Source of the DNA: Pseudorhodoplanes sinuspersici
Lineage (GTDB): Bacteria; Pseudomonadota; Alphaproteobacteria; Rhizobiales; Xanthobacteraceae
DNA length: 64,000 nt
Assembly: GCF_002119765.1 (NCBI RefSeq)
Contig: NZ_CP021112.1
Location: forward strand, 1,172,501 to 1,236,500
Direction of reading: 5' to 3'
Shown piece by piece: positions 53,507 through 62,496 of this stretch. Each line of letters opens with the position of its first letter. Position 1 is the first letter of the stretch. The position numbers and the translations under genes were made by a program. Below the pieces are notes generated by a model, which saw only the letters and a list, made by a program, of their open reading frames with translations, made no database searches and was not told the origin of the DNA.

Positions 53507-55171
53507 ATGCTCAAGCGTCTCGACAATGATCGCATCATCCGCGCGCCACGCGGCCCCGTTCTCAGCGCCAAGAGCTGGCAAACCGAAGCGCCCATGCGCA
53601 TGCTGATGAACAACCTCGATCCCGATGTCGCCGAGAAGCCGCATGAGCTGGTGGTCTATGGCGGCATTGGCAGGGCGGCACGCGACTGGGAAAGCTATGA
53701 CCGCATCGTCTCCTCGCTGAAGGCGCTGGAGGGCGACGAAACCTTGTGTGTGCAATCGGGCAAGCCTGTCGGCATTTTCAAGACCCATGCCGATGCGCCG
53801 CGCGTGCTGATCGCCAATTCCAACATCGTGCCGCATTGGGCGACGCTCGATTACTTCAACGAGCTCGATCGCAAGGGCCTGATGATGTACGGTCAGATGA
53901 CCGCGGGCTCGTGGATCTATATCGGCTCGCAGGGCATCGTTCAGGGCACCTACGAGACTTTCGTCGAAATTGGCCGGCGCCATTACAACGGCGATCTGTC
54001 GGGCCGCTGGATTCTCACCGCTGGTCTCGGCGGCATGGGCGGCGCGCAGCCGCTGGCCGCGACCATGGCCGGCGCATCGATGCTGGCGATCGAATGCCAG
54101 CCCTCGCGCATCGAGATGCGGCTGCGCACCGGCTATGTCGACATGCAGGCGAAGGATCTCGATGAGGCGCTGACCATCATCGAGCGTGCCGGCAAGGAGA
54201 AGAAAGCGGTTTCGGTGGCCGTGCTCGGCAACGCAGCCGAGATGTATCCTGAACTCGTGCGGCGCGGCGTGAAGCCCGACGCCGTCACCGACCAGACCTC
54301 GGCGCATGATCCGATCAACGGCTATCTCCCGGCCGGATGGACATTGGCGGAGTGGCAGGAGAAGCGCGAACGCGATCCGAAAGCCGTCGAGCAGGCGGCG
54401 AAGGAATCCATGGCCGTGCATGTTCGCGCGATGCTGGACTTCTGGAAGCAGGGCATCCCGACGCTCGACTACGGCAACAACATCCGCCAGCGCGCTTTCG
54501 ACATGGGCGTGAAGGATGCGTTCGATTTTCCGGGCTTCGTGCCCGCTTACATTCGTCCGCTATTCTGCCGCGGCGTCGGACCGTTCCGCTGGGCCGCACT
54601 CTCGGGCGATCCCGAAGATATCTACAAGACCGACGCCAAGGTGAAGGAGCTGATGCCGCACGACAAGCATCTGCATCACTGGCTCGACATGGCGCGGCAA
54701 CGCATTCACTTTCAAGGGCTGCCGGCGCGCATCTGCTGGGTCGGGCTCGGCGACCGCCATCGCATTGGCCTTGCCTTCAACGAAATGGTGGCGAAGGGCG
54801 AACTGAAAGCGCCGGTGGTGATCGGCCGCGATCATCTCGATTCCGGTTCGGTCGCCTCGCCCAATCGCGAAACCGAAGCGATGAAGGATGGCTCGGACGC
54901 GGTGTCGGACTGGCCGCTCCTCAACGCGCTTTTGAATTGCGCCAGCGGCGCCACCTGGGTGTCGATCCATCACGGCGGCGGCGTCGGCATCGGCTACTCG
55001 CAGCATGCCGGCATGGTGATCGTTTGCGACGGCACGCCGGAAGCGGCCAAGCGCGTCGAACGCGTGCTCTGGAACGACCCGGCAACCGGCGTCATGCGCC
55101 ATGCCGATGCCGGTTACGATGAGGCGATCGACTGGGCGAAGCAGCAGGGCCTGAATTTGCCGAGTCTTTAA
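53507..55171 (+). CDS. hutU: Urocanate hydratase HutU
   Basis: A 554-residue NAD-dependent hydratase that converts urocanate to imidazolonepropionate. Motifs: [15 protein letters not shown], the NAD-binding [42 protein letters not shown] and the end [17 protein letters not shown] (catalytic-Cys region in LFCRGVG). Length is standard. It lies 9 bp after hutH and is the last hut gene here; palindromic repeats follow. Confidence 0.97.
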   Translation: MLKRLDNDRIIRAPRGPVLSAKSWQTEAPMRMLMNNLDPDVAEKPHELVVYGGIGRAARDWESYDRIVSSLKALEGDETLCVQSGKPVGIFKTHADAPRVLIANSNIVPHWATLDYFNELDRKGLMMYGQMTAGSWIYIGSQGIVQGTYETFVEIGRRHYNGDLSGRWILTAGLGGMGGAQPLAATMAGASMLAIECQPSRIEMRLRTGYVDMQAKDLDEALTIIERAGKEKKAVSVAVLGNAAEMYPELVRRGVKPDAVTDQTSAHDPINGYLPAGWTLAEWQEKRERDPKAVEQAAKESMAVHVRAMLDFWKQGIPTLDYGNNIRQRAFDMGVKDAFDFPGFVPAYIRPLFCRGVGPFRWAALSGDPEDIYKTDAKVKELMPHDKHLHHWLDMARQRIHFQGLPARICWVGLGDRHRIGLAFNEMVAKGELKAPVVIGRDHLDSGSVASPNRETEAMKDGSDAVSDWPLLNALLNCASGATWVSIHHGGGVGIGYSQHAGMVIVCDGTPEAAKRVERVLWNDPATGVMRHADAGYDEAIDWAKQQGLNLPSL

Positions 55172-55175
55172 AGAT

Positions 55176-55289
55176 GGTCGTCCCCGCGCAGGCGGGGACC
55201 CATAACCACCGGTCAACATGATGCGGCGCAAGGCCGGCGTTCATTGAAAGCCACGGCGTATGGGTCCCCGCCTGCGCGGGGACGACCGT
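55176..55289. repeat. Inverted-repeat pair GTCGTCCCCGCG...CGCGGGGACGAC
   Basis: Arms GTCGTCCCCGCGCAGGCGGG (55176 on) and its near-perfect inverse at about 55264-55288 enclose 65 bp of unrelated sequence, including CGGCGCAAGGCCGGCG. Each arm is itself a hairpin (CCCCGCGCAGGCGGGG). It sits between convergent hutU and a MetE-like gene. Confidence 0.75.
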
Positions 55290-55311
55290 TCGCTTGTAGC
55301 GGCGTTGTCGC

Positions 55312-56421
55312 TTAATTCTTCCCCCACACCTCGTCCGCGACCTCGACGATCATCCGCAGCTTGGCCCATTGCTGCTCTTCAGTCAGCGCGTTGCCTTCCT
55401 CAGTCGAGGCGAAGCCGCATTGCGGCGACAGGCAGAGCTGATCGAGGTCGATATATTTCGTCGCCTCGTCGATGCGGCGCTTGATGAGATCCTTGCTCTC
55501 GAGCTCGCCGGTCTTGGTGGTGACAAGGCCGAGCACGACCTTGCGATCCTTCGGCACCAGCCGCAGCGGCTCGAAGCCGCCGGCGCGCTCGGTGTCGTAT
55601 TCCATGAAATAGCCGTGCACCTTGATGCGGTCGAACAATACTTCGGCTTCGGCATCGTAACCGCCCGCGCCCATGAAGGTCGATTTGTAGTTGCCGCGGC
55701 ACAGATGCATGGTGATGGTCATGTCGGACGGAATGTCCGACATCGCCGCGTTGATCAGATCGCCATAGAGCGGACCGAGCTTCTCCGGATCGTCGCCGCG
55801 CTTGACCATCTGGTCGCGATATTTCGGATCGCACAGCATGGCGATGAAGACTTCATCAAGCTGGAGATAGCGGCAGCCGGCATCGGCGAAGCTGCGCACT
55901 GCCTTTTTGTAGGCATTGCCGAGATCGTCCCAGAAGGCCTCCATCGCCGGATAGGCGTTCTTGTCGATTGGCGTCGGGATCGGCCGACCATAGATCGCGG
56001 ACGGCGCCGGGATCGTGATCTTCGGCGTGCGTGTCGTATGCGCGGCCAGAAACTTGAAATGCTCGACCATCGGGTGCGGCCCGGCCATGCCGAGCTTGCC
56101 GGTCACCGCGACGCCGTCGTTGCGCGTATTCACTGCGGCGAACTTGATGCCGGACTCCATGACGTGCTTTTCAGCGCCGTCCAGGCCCCAGAGAAAATCG
56201 AGATGCCACCAGGACCTGCGGAATTCACCATCGGTAATCGATTGCAGCCCGACCTCTTCCTGCTTCTTGATCAGGCGCTCGATCTCGCGATCCTCGACCT
56301 CTTTCAATTGCTCGGCCGTGATCTCGCCCTTGGCCTTCTTTGCGCGCGCGTCATGAATGGCCTGCGGCCGCAACAGGCTGCCGACGTGATCAGCACGGAA
56401 CGGGCCTTTTCGGGTGGTCAT
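55312..56421 (-). CDS. MetE C-terminal-domain-like zinc methyltransferase homologue (2 of 4, YxjG/YxjH-like)
   Basis: 369 residues. Zinc ligands by pattern: His239 and Cys241 (MHLCRGNYKS), Glu274 (YFMEYDTERAGG) and Cys335 (LSPQCGFAS). The N-terminus (FRADHVGSLLRP) and SITDGEFRRSWWHLDF match the half-length B12-independent methionine synthase family of about 370 residues seen in Bacillus YxjG/YxjH. It lies in the same direction as a second MetE-like gene and two binding-protein genes upstream. It is close to the homologue at 61339. The ATG at 56421 has GGGAG upstream. Confidence 0.85.
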   Translation of the reverse strand: MTTRKGPFRADHVGSLLRPQAIHDARAKKAKGEITAEQLKEVEDREIERLIKKQEEVGLQSITDGEFRRSWWHLDFLWGLDGAEKHVMESGIKFAAVNTRNDGVAVTGKLGMAGPHPMVEHFKFLAAHTTRTPKITIPAPSAIYGRPIPTPIDKNAYPAMEAFWDDLGNAYKKAVRSFADAGCRYLQLDEVFIAMLCDPKYRDQMVKRGDDPEKLGPLYGDLINAAMSDIPSDMTITMHLCRGNYKSTFMGAGGYDAEAEVLFDRIKVHGYFMEYDTERAGGFEPLRLVPKDRKVVLGLVTTKTGELESKDLIKRRIDEATKYIDLDQLCLSPQCGFASTEEGNALTEEQQWAKLRMIVEVADEVWGKN

Positions 56422-56472
56422 GCAATCACTCCCATTCTCTTTCAGTCTTCTTGAAGTCTGGCTCCATTCTCC

Positions 56473-56545
56473 GTTCATTCCCGCGCAAGCGGGAATCCAG
56501 AATGTGTGGCTCTGGGTTCCCGCTTGCGCGGGGACGAACGGATGA
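56473..56545. repeat. Palindromic element between two MetE-like genes
   Basis: CATTCCCGCGCAAGCGGGAATCCAGAA is followed by a GTGTGGCTCTGGGTTCC centre and CCCGCTTGCGCGGGGACGA. Two nested hairpins (CCCGCGCAAGCGGG; CCCGCTTGCGCGGG) are inverted with respect to each other. It fills the 133-bp gap and may act as an mRNA stem. Confidence 0.75.
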
Positions 56546-56554
56546 GGGATCGCG

Positions 56555-57583
56555 TCAACGCGATCCCGTCAATTCACCACGCACGATCTTCGTGCCATCG
56601 ACCATCGCCTTCATCTTGGCGAAGGCCACCTCGCGCGGCAGATATTTCATGCCGCAATCGGGCGCGATGACGAGGCGTTCCGCCGGCACGACCTTCAGCG
56701 CCGCACGAATGCGATCAGCGACGGTCTCGGGATGCTCCACCGTCAGGTCGGCGAGATCGATGACGCCAAGAATGATCGTCTTCGACGGCAAGGCCTTCAG
56801 CACATCGAGATCGAGTTTCGGCTGCGCCGCTTCGATCGACACCTGCTGCACGCCGCTATTCTCCAGTTCGGACAGGAACGAATAGCCGGTCGGCTTCTCA
56901 TGCACCACGGCGGCATAGCCGAAGCACAGATGGATGGCGATGGTGCCGCTGACGCCGTCGAGCGCGCGCGCCAGTGTCTTGAGGCCGTATTGCCGCGCCT
57001 TTTCCGGATGCTGCTGCATCCACGGCTCATCGATCTGCACGATATCGGCGCCGGCGGCGAACAGATCCTTGATCTCCTCGTTCACCGCGGCGGCGTAGTC
57101 CATCGCGACGCCTTCCTCGTCCTTGTAGAAATCGTCCTGCGCCTGTTTGCCCATCGTGAAGGGACCGGGCACGGTCGCCTTGACGGTGCGGTCGGTATTG
57201 GCACGCAGGAGCTTTACGTCGCGCACCTCCACCGGATGCATGCGGCGGATCTTGCCGGCGACGCGCGGCACCGGGATCGGCTTGCCGGACCGGTTGATGG
57301 TCGTGCCCGGCTGGTCGAGATCGATGCCCTCCAGCGCCGTGGCGAAGCGGTTGGAATAGCTTTCGCGGCGCTGCTCGCCGTCACAGATGATATCGAGACC
57401 GGCCCGTTCCTGATCGCGGATCGCCAACAGCGTCGCGTCGTCCTGCGCGGCCTCGAGATGCTCCGGCGCGACGAGCCACAGATCGTGCATGCGCACGCGC
57501 GGCACTTGCTTGGACAGCCGCTGGCGGTCGATCAGCCATTCGGGTTGTGGGTAGGAGCCGACTAAACTGGTGGGAAGCAACAT
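56555..57583 (-). CDS. MetE C-terminal-domain-like zinc methyltransferase homologue (3 of 4)
   Basis: 342 residues, a different subtype from its neighbours and closer in length to the one at 18196. Ligand pattern: His218 and Cys220 (IAIHLCFGYAA), Glu251 (VSIEAAQP) and Cys310 (IAPDCGMKYL). The N-terminus is LLPTSLVGSYPQPEWLIDR, and DIICDGEQRRESY and DIVQIDEPWMQQHPE are family strands. It is followed by MetE-like 2 and preceded by two Liv-type binding proteins on the same strand. Methyl donor and acceptor are unknown. The ATG at 57583 has GGAG upstream. Confidence 0.85.
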   Translation of the reverse strand: MLLPTSLVGSYPQPEWLIDRQRLSKQVPRVRMHDLWLVAPEHLEAAQDDATLLAIRDQERAGLDIICDGEQRRESYSNRFATALEGIDLDQPGTTINRSGKPIPVPRVAGKIRRMHPVEVRDVKLLRANTDRTVKATVPGPFTMGKQAQDDFYKDEEGVAMDYAAAVNEEIKDLFAAGADIVQIDEPWMQQHPEKARQYGLKTLARALDGVSGTIAIHLCFGYAAVVHEKPTGYSFLSELENSGVQQVSIEAAQPKLDLDVLKALPSKTIILGVIDLADLTVEHPETVADRIRAALKVVPAERLVIAPDCGMKYLPREVAFAKMKAMVDGTKIVRGELTGSR

Positions 57584-57644
57584 GCGATGAAACTCCAAGG
57601 ATGTTTAGGCCCACATTTGCGCCCACTCGGCCTCTTCATGCAAA

Positions 57645-57673
57645 CAGCGCCGCGCAGGTCTTGCGCGGCGCTG
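57645..57673 (-). terminator. Strong hairpin after the binding-protein gene
   Basis: The 12-bp perfect stem CAGCGCCGCGCA/TGCGCGGCGCTG has a 5-nt loop and lies 19 bp past the stop of the gene at 57692. On the minus strand only TTTG follows, so it may be a weak terminator allowing read-through into the MetE-like genes. Confidence 0.6.
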
Positions 57674-57691
57674 CGTCTTGTCAGCAATCGG

Positions 57692-58948
57692 CTACCGCAG
57701 TTTTTCGAACGGCACGACCGCTTCGCCGGTCGCGAGCTTGGCAGGCGCCACCACCGTCTGCACATCCATTCCGCGGAACTGATCGATATCGTTGCCTTTG
57801 ATGCCCTTGTACTGGACCTGCATCATGCCGGACTCGGCCCATTCGCCGTTTTTGCCGAACTTGATCGGACCCATGATGGTCGGGATCGTATGGGTCCGAA
57901 GATACTTGGCGATCTTGTCGTCGTTGAGGGACTTGGCGCCCTCCACCGCCTTGCCGAGCAGTTCGACATAGGCATAACCCCAGGTGCCGAGATAATAGCC
58001 GAGCGGATCGACGCCCGCGGCCTTGGCGCGAGACTGATATTCCTTCAGAAACGCCTCGACTTCGGGATTGAGGAAGTGCTTGGAGGGCACCCAAGTCTCG
58101 TAATTGATGATGCCGTTCAGCAATGGACCAAGCTGCGTCTTGAACACCGTTGCCTGCAGCCCGACCATCGCGCCGCCGATCATCTTCGGTTTGAAGCCGA
58201 TTTCGTTGACGGCGCGCACCATGCCGACCGAGTCAAGCGGATAGGAGCACACCACCACGGCGTCCGGATTGGCCGCCTGGATCGCGCGCACGATCGGCGT
58301 GAAGTCCGTCGTCGCTGGCGGATAGGTCCGGTCGTAGACGATCTTCATATTGAACTTCTTGGCATTCTCGCGCGCGCCCTCGCAGGCATTGCGGGAGAAT
58401 TCCGCATCCGCTGCGACCAGCGCCACTGTGCCGAGCTTGTTCTTCGCCGCGACGTCGAAGAAGCCTTCGGTGAAGGACGGCTTGGTGTTCTGACCCGTCG
58501 GGATCATCGAGAAGTATTTCGGGTAATTGAACTCGCTGTTCACCGCGAGGCCGAACAGCGAGATATACACCTTGCCCTTCTGCATGATCACCGGCATCGA
58601 CGGCGCGATCATGTTGGTCGCATACGGGCCCACCACAAGATCGACCTTGTCGACGTCGAGCAGCTTCGTATAGAGGCCGGGCACCGTCGAAGGATTGGTC
58701 TGATCGTCGTAATAGACGAGCTTCACCGGGCGGCCGAGCAGCCCGCCCTTCTTGTTGATCTGGTCTTCCCAGATCTGCATGCCGAGCAGCGCCTGCTTGC
58801 CGTTGGCGGCGAGCGGGCCGGTCAACGCCATACCAAACCCGATTTTGATCGGTTCGCCAGACTGAGCCTGCGCCGGCGACCCCAACGCAAAAGCGGCCGT
58901 CGCGACAATCGCGGCGGCCATTCCACACACTTTCCGAATGAGAGCCAT
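57692..58948 (-). CDS. Liv-type (branched-chain amino acid family) ABC substrate-binding protein 1
   Basis: 418 residues with a Sec signal peptide (ending near SPAQAQ) and a type I periplasmic-binding fold. Start of the mature domain: IKIGFGMALTGPLAANGKQA; then GLLGRPVKLVYYDDQTNPST, VDLVVGPYATNMIAPSMPV and ADAEFSRNACEGARENAKKF. It is about 60% identical by eye to the protein upstream at 59014, a tandem duplicate. There is no permease or ATPase gene in the window. Its substrate is unknown; the genes downstream are MetE-like methyltransferases. Confidence 0.9.
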   Translation of the reverse strand: MALIRKVCGMAAAIVATAAFALGSPAQAQSGEPIKIGFGMALTGPLAANGKQALLGMQIWEDQINKKGGLLGRPVKLVYYDDQTNPSTVPGLYTKLLDVDKVDLVVGPYATNMIAPSMPVIMQKGKVYISLFGLAVNSEFNYPKYFSMIPTGQNTKPSFTEGFFDVAAKNKLGTVALVAADAEFSRNACEGARENAKKFNMKIVYDRTYPPATTDFTPIVRAIQAANPDAVVVCSYPLDSVGMVRAVNEIGFKPKMIGGAMVGLQATVFKTQLGPLLNGIINYETWVPSKHFLNPEVEAFLKEYQSRAKAAGVDPLGYYLGTWGYAYVELLGKAVEGAKSLNDDKIAKYLRTHTIPTIMGPIKFGKNGEWAESGMMQVQYKGIKGNDIDQFRGMDVQTVVAPAKLATGEAVVPFEKLR

Positions 58949-58965
58949 GTCATCCTCCCAGATTG

Positions 58966-58995
58966 AACGGCCGACACATCTTCGTATCGGCCGTT
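58966..58995. terminator. Hairpin between tandem binding-protein genes
   Basis: A 9-bp perfect stem, AACGGCCGA/TCGGCCGTT, has a 12-nt loop. A run of seven T follows on the plus strand, so on the minus strand the A run precedes it. It is therefore not a terminator for the minus-strand genes; it may be an mRNA-stabilising stem or a block to antisense transcription. Confidence 0.5.
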
Positions 58996-59013
58996 GTTTT
59001 TTTCGGGCGATTT

Positions 59014-60285
59014 TTAGTTCTTCGCCTTCTCGTATGGATAGATCAGCTTGCCGGATTCAAAAGCCGGCGGCGCGACAACGACCTGAGTCGACACGTCACG
59101 GAACTGGTCAAGGCCGTTGCCCTTGATGTTCTGGAACTGCACGTGCACGACGCGTTCGTCGGCCCATTCACCGGCCTTGCCGAACTTCACGTCACCGACG
59201 ATGAGCTTGTGGGTGTTGTTGCGGATGTAATCGGCGATCTTGCCCTGATCCAGACTCTTGGTGCCTTCCACGGCCTTGCCGAGCAGCTCGATATAGGCAT
59301 AGCCGTAGGGCGCCATGTAATAGCCGAGCGGATCGACGCCCTCGGCACCGGCGCGCGCCTGATACTTCTTCAACATTTCGAGTGCGGCCGGCGTCGAAAG
59401 CTGCGCCGTCGGCTGCCAGAAGTCATACATGACGACGCCATTCAGCAGCGGACCAAGCTGGGTCTTGAATGTGGTCGCCTGCAGGCCGACCATGCTGCCG
59501 CCGAACAGTTTCGGCTTCAGGCCGATTTCATTGGCAGCCCGGATCAGACCGACCGAATCGAGCGGGTAGGAGCCGACGAACACGATATCGGCATTGGCCG
59601 CCTGGATGGCACGGACGATCGGCGCATAGTCGGTCGTCGACGGCGGATAGGAGCGGTCGTAGACGATCTTCAAGCCGGCAGCCTTGGCATTGTCGCGCGC
59701 ACCATCAGCGGCGTTTTTCGAGAATTCCGCGTCGGCGGCAACGATCGCCACCGTCTTCGGTTTCGGGTCTTGCTTCATCGCCAGATCGAAGAAACCGCGC
59801 GACAATGCCTTCTTCGGATCCTGACCCGTCGGCATCATCACAAAGAAGCGGTCATAGTTGAATTCGGAATTCACGCCGAGACCGTAGAGACCGATGAAGG
59901 TCATCTTCTTCTGCATCATCAGCGGCATCGCCGGCGCGAGCATATTGGTCGCATAGCCGCCGATCACGAGATCGACTTTGTCGACATCGATCAGCTTGGT
60001 GTAGAGGCCCGGCACGGTGGATGGATTGGTCTGATCGTCATAATAGACGAGCTTGACCGGACGGCCGAGCAGACCGCCCTTCGCATTGGTGTCCTCTTCC
60101 CAGATTTTCATCGCCAGCAACGCCGACTTGCCGTTCGCTGCCAGCGGGCCGGTCAGCGACATTCCGAAGCCGATCCTGATCGGCTCGCCCGTGGGAGTCT
60201 GTGCAGAAGCAGCAAATGCCGTCAGTGAAAATGCGACGGCTGCGGCGGCGCCGACAAAGCTCCGCCGTGTAACAAAACCAAACAT
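59014..60285 (-). CDS. Liv-type ABC substrate-binding protein 2 (tandem paralogue)
   Basis: 423 residues. The signal region MFGFVTRRSFVGAAAAVAFS contains a twin arginine (TRRSFVG), so export by Tat is possible, unlike its neighbour. The mature part mirrors the downstream protein: IRIGFGMSLTGPLAANGKSA, GLLGRPVKLVYYDDQTNPST, VDLVIGGYATNMLAPAMPL. The differences lie mainly in the C-terminal half and at the ligand-facing loops, suggesting a related but different ligand. The ATG at 60285 has GGAGG upstream. It is the first gene of the minus-strand series. Confidence 0.9.
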   Translation of the reverse strand: MFGFVTRRSFVGAAAAVAFSLTAFAASAQTPTGEPIRIGFGMSLTGPLAANGKSALLAMKIWEEDTNAKGGLLGRPVKLVYYDDQTNPSTVPGLYTKLIDVDKVDLVIGGYATNMLAPAMPLMMQKKMTFIGLYGLGVNSEFNYDRFFVMMPTGQDPKKALSRGFFDLAMKQDPKPKTVAIVAADAEFSKNAADGARDNAKAAGLKIVYDRSYPPSTTDYAPIVRAIQAANADIVFVGSYPLDSVGLIRAANEIGLKPKLFGGSMVGLQATTFKTQLGPLLNGVVMYDFWQPTAQLSTPAALEMLKKYQARAGAEGVDPLGYYMAPYGYAYIELLGKAVEGTKSLDQGKIADYIRNNTHKLIVGDVKFGKAGEWADERVVHVQFQNIKGNGLDQFRDVSTQVVVAPPAFESGKLIYPYEKAKN

Positions 60286-60620
60286 GCTTTCCTCCAAAAA
60301 ACGCTCTTTATTCGTTTGTGGAGGGATACTTCCCGATCCCTCCCCCGGCTTCAAGTCTTAAAAAGTCGACGACCGGCCGTCATACCGGACCGGCCCTGCG
60401 GCGGGGCGGCTGCACAATCTGGGCGAGCGCCCATCGGCCCACGGGCCTCTTGCCGGAACAGTTCCGGACAGAAGGCAACGATCCGCATTAACGATTCACA
60501 TTAACGATACCGCACGACTGCAAGAGGTCTCAGCTTTCGGCAGGCGAGGCGACCCGGCCGATGAACCTGAAAAAGGCATGCCATAATGATTCATGAATTC
60601 GACGAGATGAAAAGACCGCT

Positions 60621-60764
60621 GTGGCTGCACATTCTCTGGTGATACGAACGTTGGAGATCATCGAACGTCTTGCCGCAAGTCCGGAGGGGCGGCGACCCAG
60701 TTGGAGGGCGCAGCATGAACGGTTCAGGCTTGACACCAACCGGTCGCCTGACCGCCGGTGTTGA
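60621..60764 (+). pseudogene. Possible remnant of an IclR-family regulator N-terminus
   Basis: A short frame starting at GTG 60621 reads VAAHSLVIRTLEIIERLAAS then PEGRRPS, which resembles the first helix of IclR regulators (xSxxRALxILExLAxxPxG). It then loses similarity and stops at about 60764, overlapping the next gene in another frame. No start codon context is convincing. The rest of the 429-base gap 60286-60714 shows no gene. Confidence 0.3.
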
Positions 60765-61257
60765 GAGAAGGCGACCGCCTTTGGTCGAGGCGACGCCACA
60801 AACATTTTCCCGCTACGGCCAAGTGGTCATGCCAATGGAAGACGGGCTTCCCTTTGGTCCCGATGACGCTCAACTTGACCTTTCAAGAGGAACGCCACGA
60901 TTTTATTCGATGCAATTGTTCAACCGCGGAACCGTCTTTCGTCACATCACGCGGCATCGCCAGGTTACGCAATGCCTGGGGTCGATGCTCGGCACAACGT
61001 GGAAGATCGGCGTTGCGGAGGCCGACGATCATAGCGACACGCCCAGGCTGGAAACGATCGCCACGTTCCTGGTCCCTGGCGACCGCTTCATCAAGCTCGA
61101 TCGGGGCACGTGGCATGCGGGCCCGTACTTCGCCGCGGATTCGGCTCTTTTCTATAATCTGGAGCTGTCCGACACGAACGTGACCGATCACCAGACATGC
61201 GACCTTGCCGAAACTTTTGGTGTGGAATTCGAATTCCAGCCGGCGGCGACGGCATAA
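60715..61257 (+). CDS. Ureidoglycolate lyase (AllA)-family cupin
   Basis: About 180 residues. The core follows the AllA pattern: FSRYGQVVMPMEDGLPFGPD at the start, a SRGTPRFYSMQLFNRGTVFR strand, HITRHRQVTQCLGSM, TIATFLVPGDRFIKLDRGTW ending HAGP, and LFYNLELSDTNVTDH. The conserved His/Glu-like cupin positions are suggested by RHRQVTQ and TWHAGPYF. AllA releases urea from ureidoglycolate, but no purine or allantoin genes lie nearby, so another substrate is likely. The ATG at 60715 has GGAGGGCG upstream. Confidence 0.72.
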   Translation: MNGSGLTPTGRLTAGVERRRPPLVEATPQTFSRYGQVVMPMEDGLPFGPDDAQLDLSRGTPRFYSMQLFNRGTVFRHITRHRQVTQCLGSMLGTTWKIGVAEADDHSDTPRLETIATFLVPGDRFIKLDRGTWHAGPYFAADSALFYNLELSDTNVTDHQTCDLAETFGVEFEFQPAATA

Positions 61258-61338
61258 GACGTCAAGCTCGTATCCGCGAAGCCGTGCACGCAAGTCCGCC
61301 AGCGGGCTTGCGTGCCGACCAGGAATGACGCGAGCGCG

Positions 61339-62448
61339 CTACTTCCCCCACACCTCTTCCGACAGTTCGACAATCTCCCGCATCTTGGCCCATTGCTGGT
61401 CCTCGGTGAGGATGTTGCCCTCCTCGGTCGAGGCGAAGCCGCATTGCGGCGACAGGCAGAATTGCTCGAGCGGAGCGAATTTCGTCGCCTCATCGATCCG
61501 CCGTTTCACATCGTCCTTTTTCTCCAGCGTACCGCTCTTGGAGGTGATGAGGCCGAGCACCACCTGCTTGTCGCCCTTCGGCAGGAAACGCAGCGGCTCG
61601 AAGCCGCCGGCGCGGTCGGTGTCGTATTCGAGGAAATAGCCGTCGAAATTGACCTGGCCCAGCAGCACCTCCGCCACCGGCTCGTAGCCACCCGACGAGA
61701 TGAAGGTGGAGCGGAAATTGCCGCGGCAGGCATGCATGGTCACCACCATGTCGGCCGGCTTGTCCTTGAGCGCGAGATTAATCATGTCGCGATATTTCTG
61801 CTGCAGCCCTTCCGGCTCGTCGCCGCGCTCACGCGATTGTGCGAGCTCCGCCGGCGAACAGAGATAAGCCCAGACCGTATCGTCGAATTGCAGATACCGG
61901 CAGCCGGCGTCGTAAAAAGACTGAACGGCCTTGGCATAGGTTTTTGCGGCATCGTGATAAAACTGGTCGAGATCGGGATACACATCCTTGCTCACCCAGC
62001 GGCGGCCACCGCGGAAATGCAGCACTGTCGGCGACGGGATGGTCATCTTCGGCACGACATTGGTGTTCGCCTTCAGGAAGCGGAAATGCTCCAGAAACGG
62101 ATGATCGTCGGGGAAGTCGAGCTTGCTGACCGTACGGATATTCCTCGCCTTGGTCGCCTTGCCGTGAAACTGGATGCCTTCGGTATGCTCGAACAGTTCA
62201 ACGCCGGTGAGACCGGCGAGAAAGTCGAAATGCCAGAATGACCGCCGGAATTCGCCATCGGTGGCGAGCTTCATGCCGGCGTCTTCCTGCTTCTTGATGA
62301 GTTTTTTGATTTCCTCGTCTTCCACCGCCTTCAATTGTGCCGCGGTGATATCGCCCTTCTCGAATTTCGCGCGGGCCTCTTTCAGCGGCTCGGTGCGAAG
62401 AAAGCTTCCGACCTGATCGGCGCGGAAAGGCGGTTTGGTTCGTTGCAT
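61339..62448 (-). CDS. MetE C-terminal-domain-like zinc methyltransferase homologue (4 of 4, YxjG/YxjH-like)
   Basis: 369 residues, the same length as the homologue at 55312 and similar throughout. His239 and Cys241 (MHACRGNFRS), Glu274 (YFLEYDTDRAGG) and Cys336 (LSPQCGFAS). The N-terminus is PFRADQVGSFLRTEP and LATDGEFRRSFWHFDFL is shared. It stands alone between the AllA-like gene and a palindromic repeat, and is followed upstream by the GntR regulator on the same strand. Confidence 0.85.
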   Translation of the reverse strand: MQRTKPPFRADQVGSFLRTEPLKEARAKFEKGDITAAQLKAVEDEEIKKLIKKQEDAGMKLATDGEFRRSFWHFDFLAGLTGVELFEHTEGIQFHGKATKARNIRTVSKLDFPDDHPFLEHFRFLKANTNVVPKMTIPSPTVLHFRGGRRWVSKDVYPDLDQFYHDAAKTYAKAVQSFYDAGCRYLQFDDTVWAYLCSPAELAQSRERGDEPEGLQQKYRDMINLALKDKPADMVVTMHACRGNFRSTFISSGGYEPVAEVLLGQVNFDGYFLEYDTDRAGGFEPLRFLPKGDKQVVLGLITSKSGTLEKKDDVKRRIDEATKFAPLEQFCLSPQCGFASTEEGNILTEDQQWAKMREIVELSEEVWGK

Positions 62449-62496
62449 CGTGCGTTCACTCCCGTTTTTATGTTTGGATTTTCAGATCACCTCACC

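Noticed and set aside
55176-55289. Two similar hairpins as a CRISPR-like pair
   Set aside because: Only two arms, inverted rather than direct, no spacer series and no cas genes; it is an intergenic palindrome.
58966-58995. Terminator for the upstream binding-protein gene at 59014
   Set aside because: The T run is on the wrong side for minus-strand transcription, so it cannot be an intrinsic terminator for that gene.
60530-60805. 91-codon minus-strand frame in the gap before the AllA-like gene
   Set aside because: Ser/Arg-rich, no family resemblance, overlaps the AllA-like start; no ribosome site.
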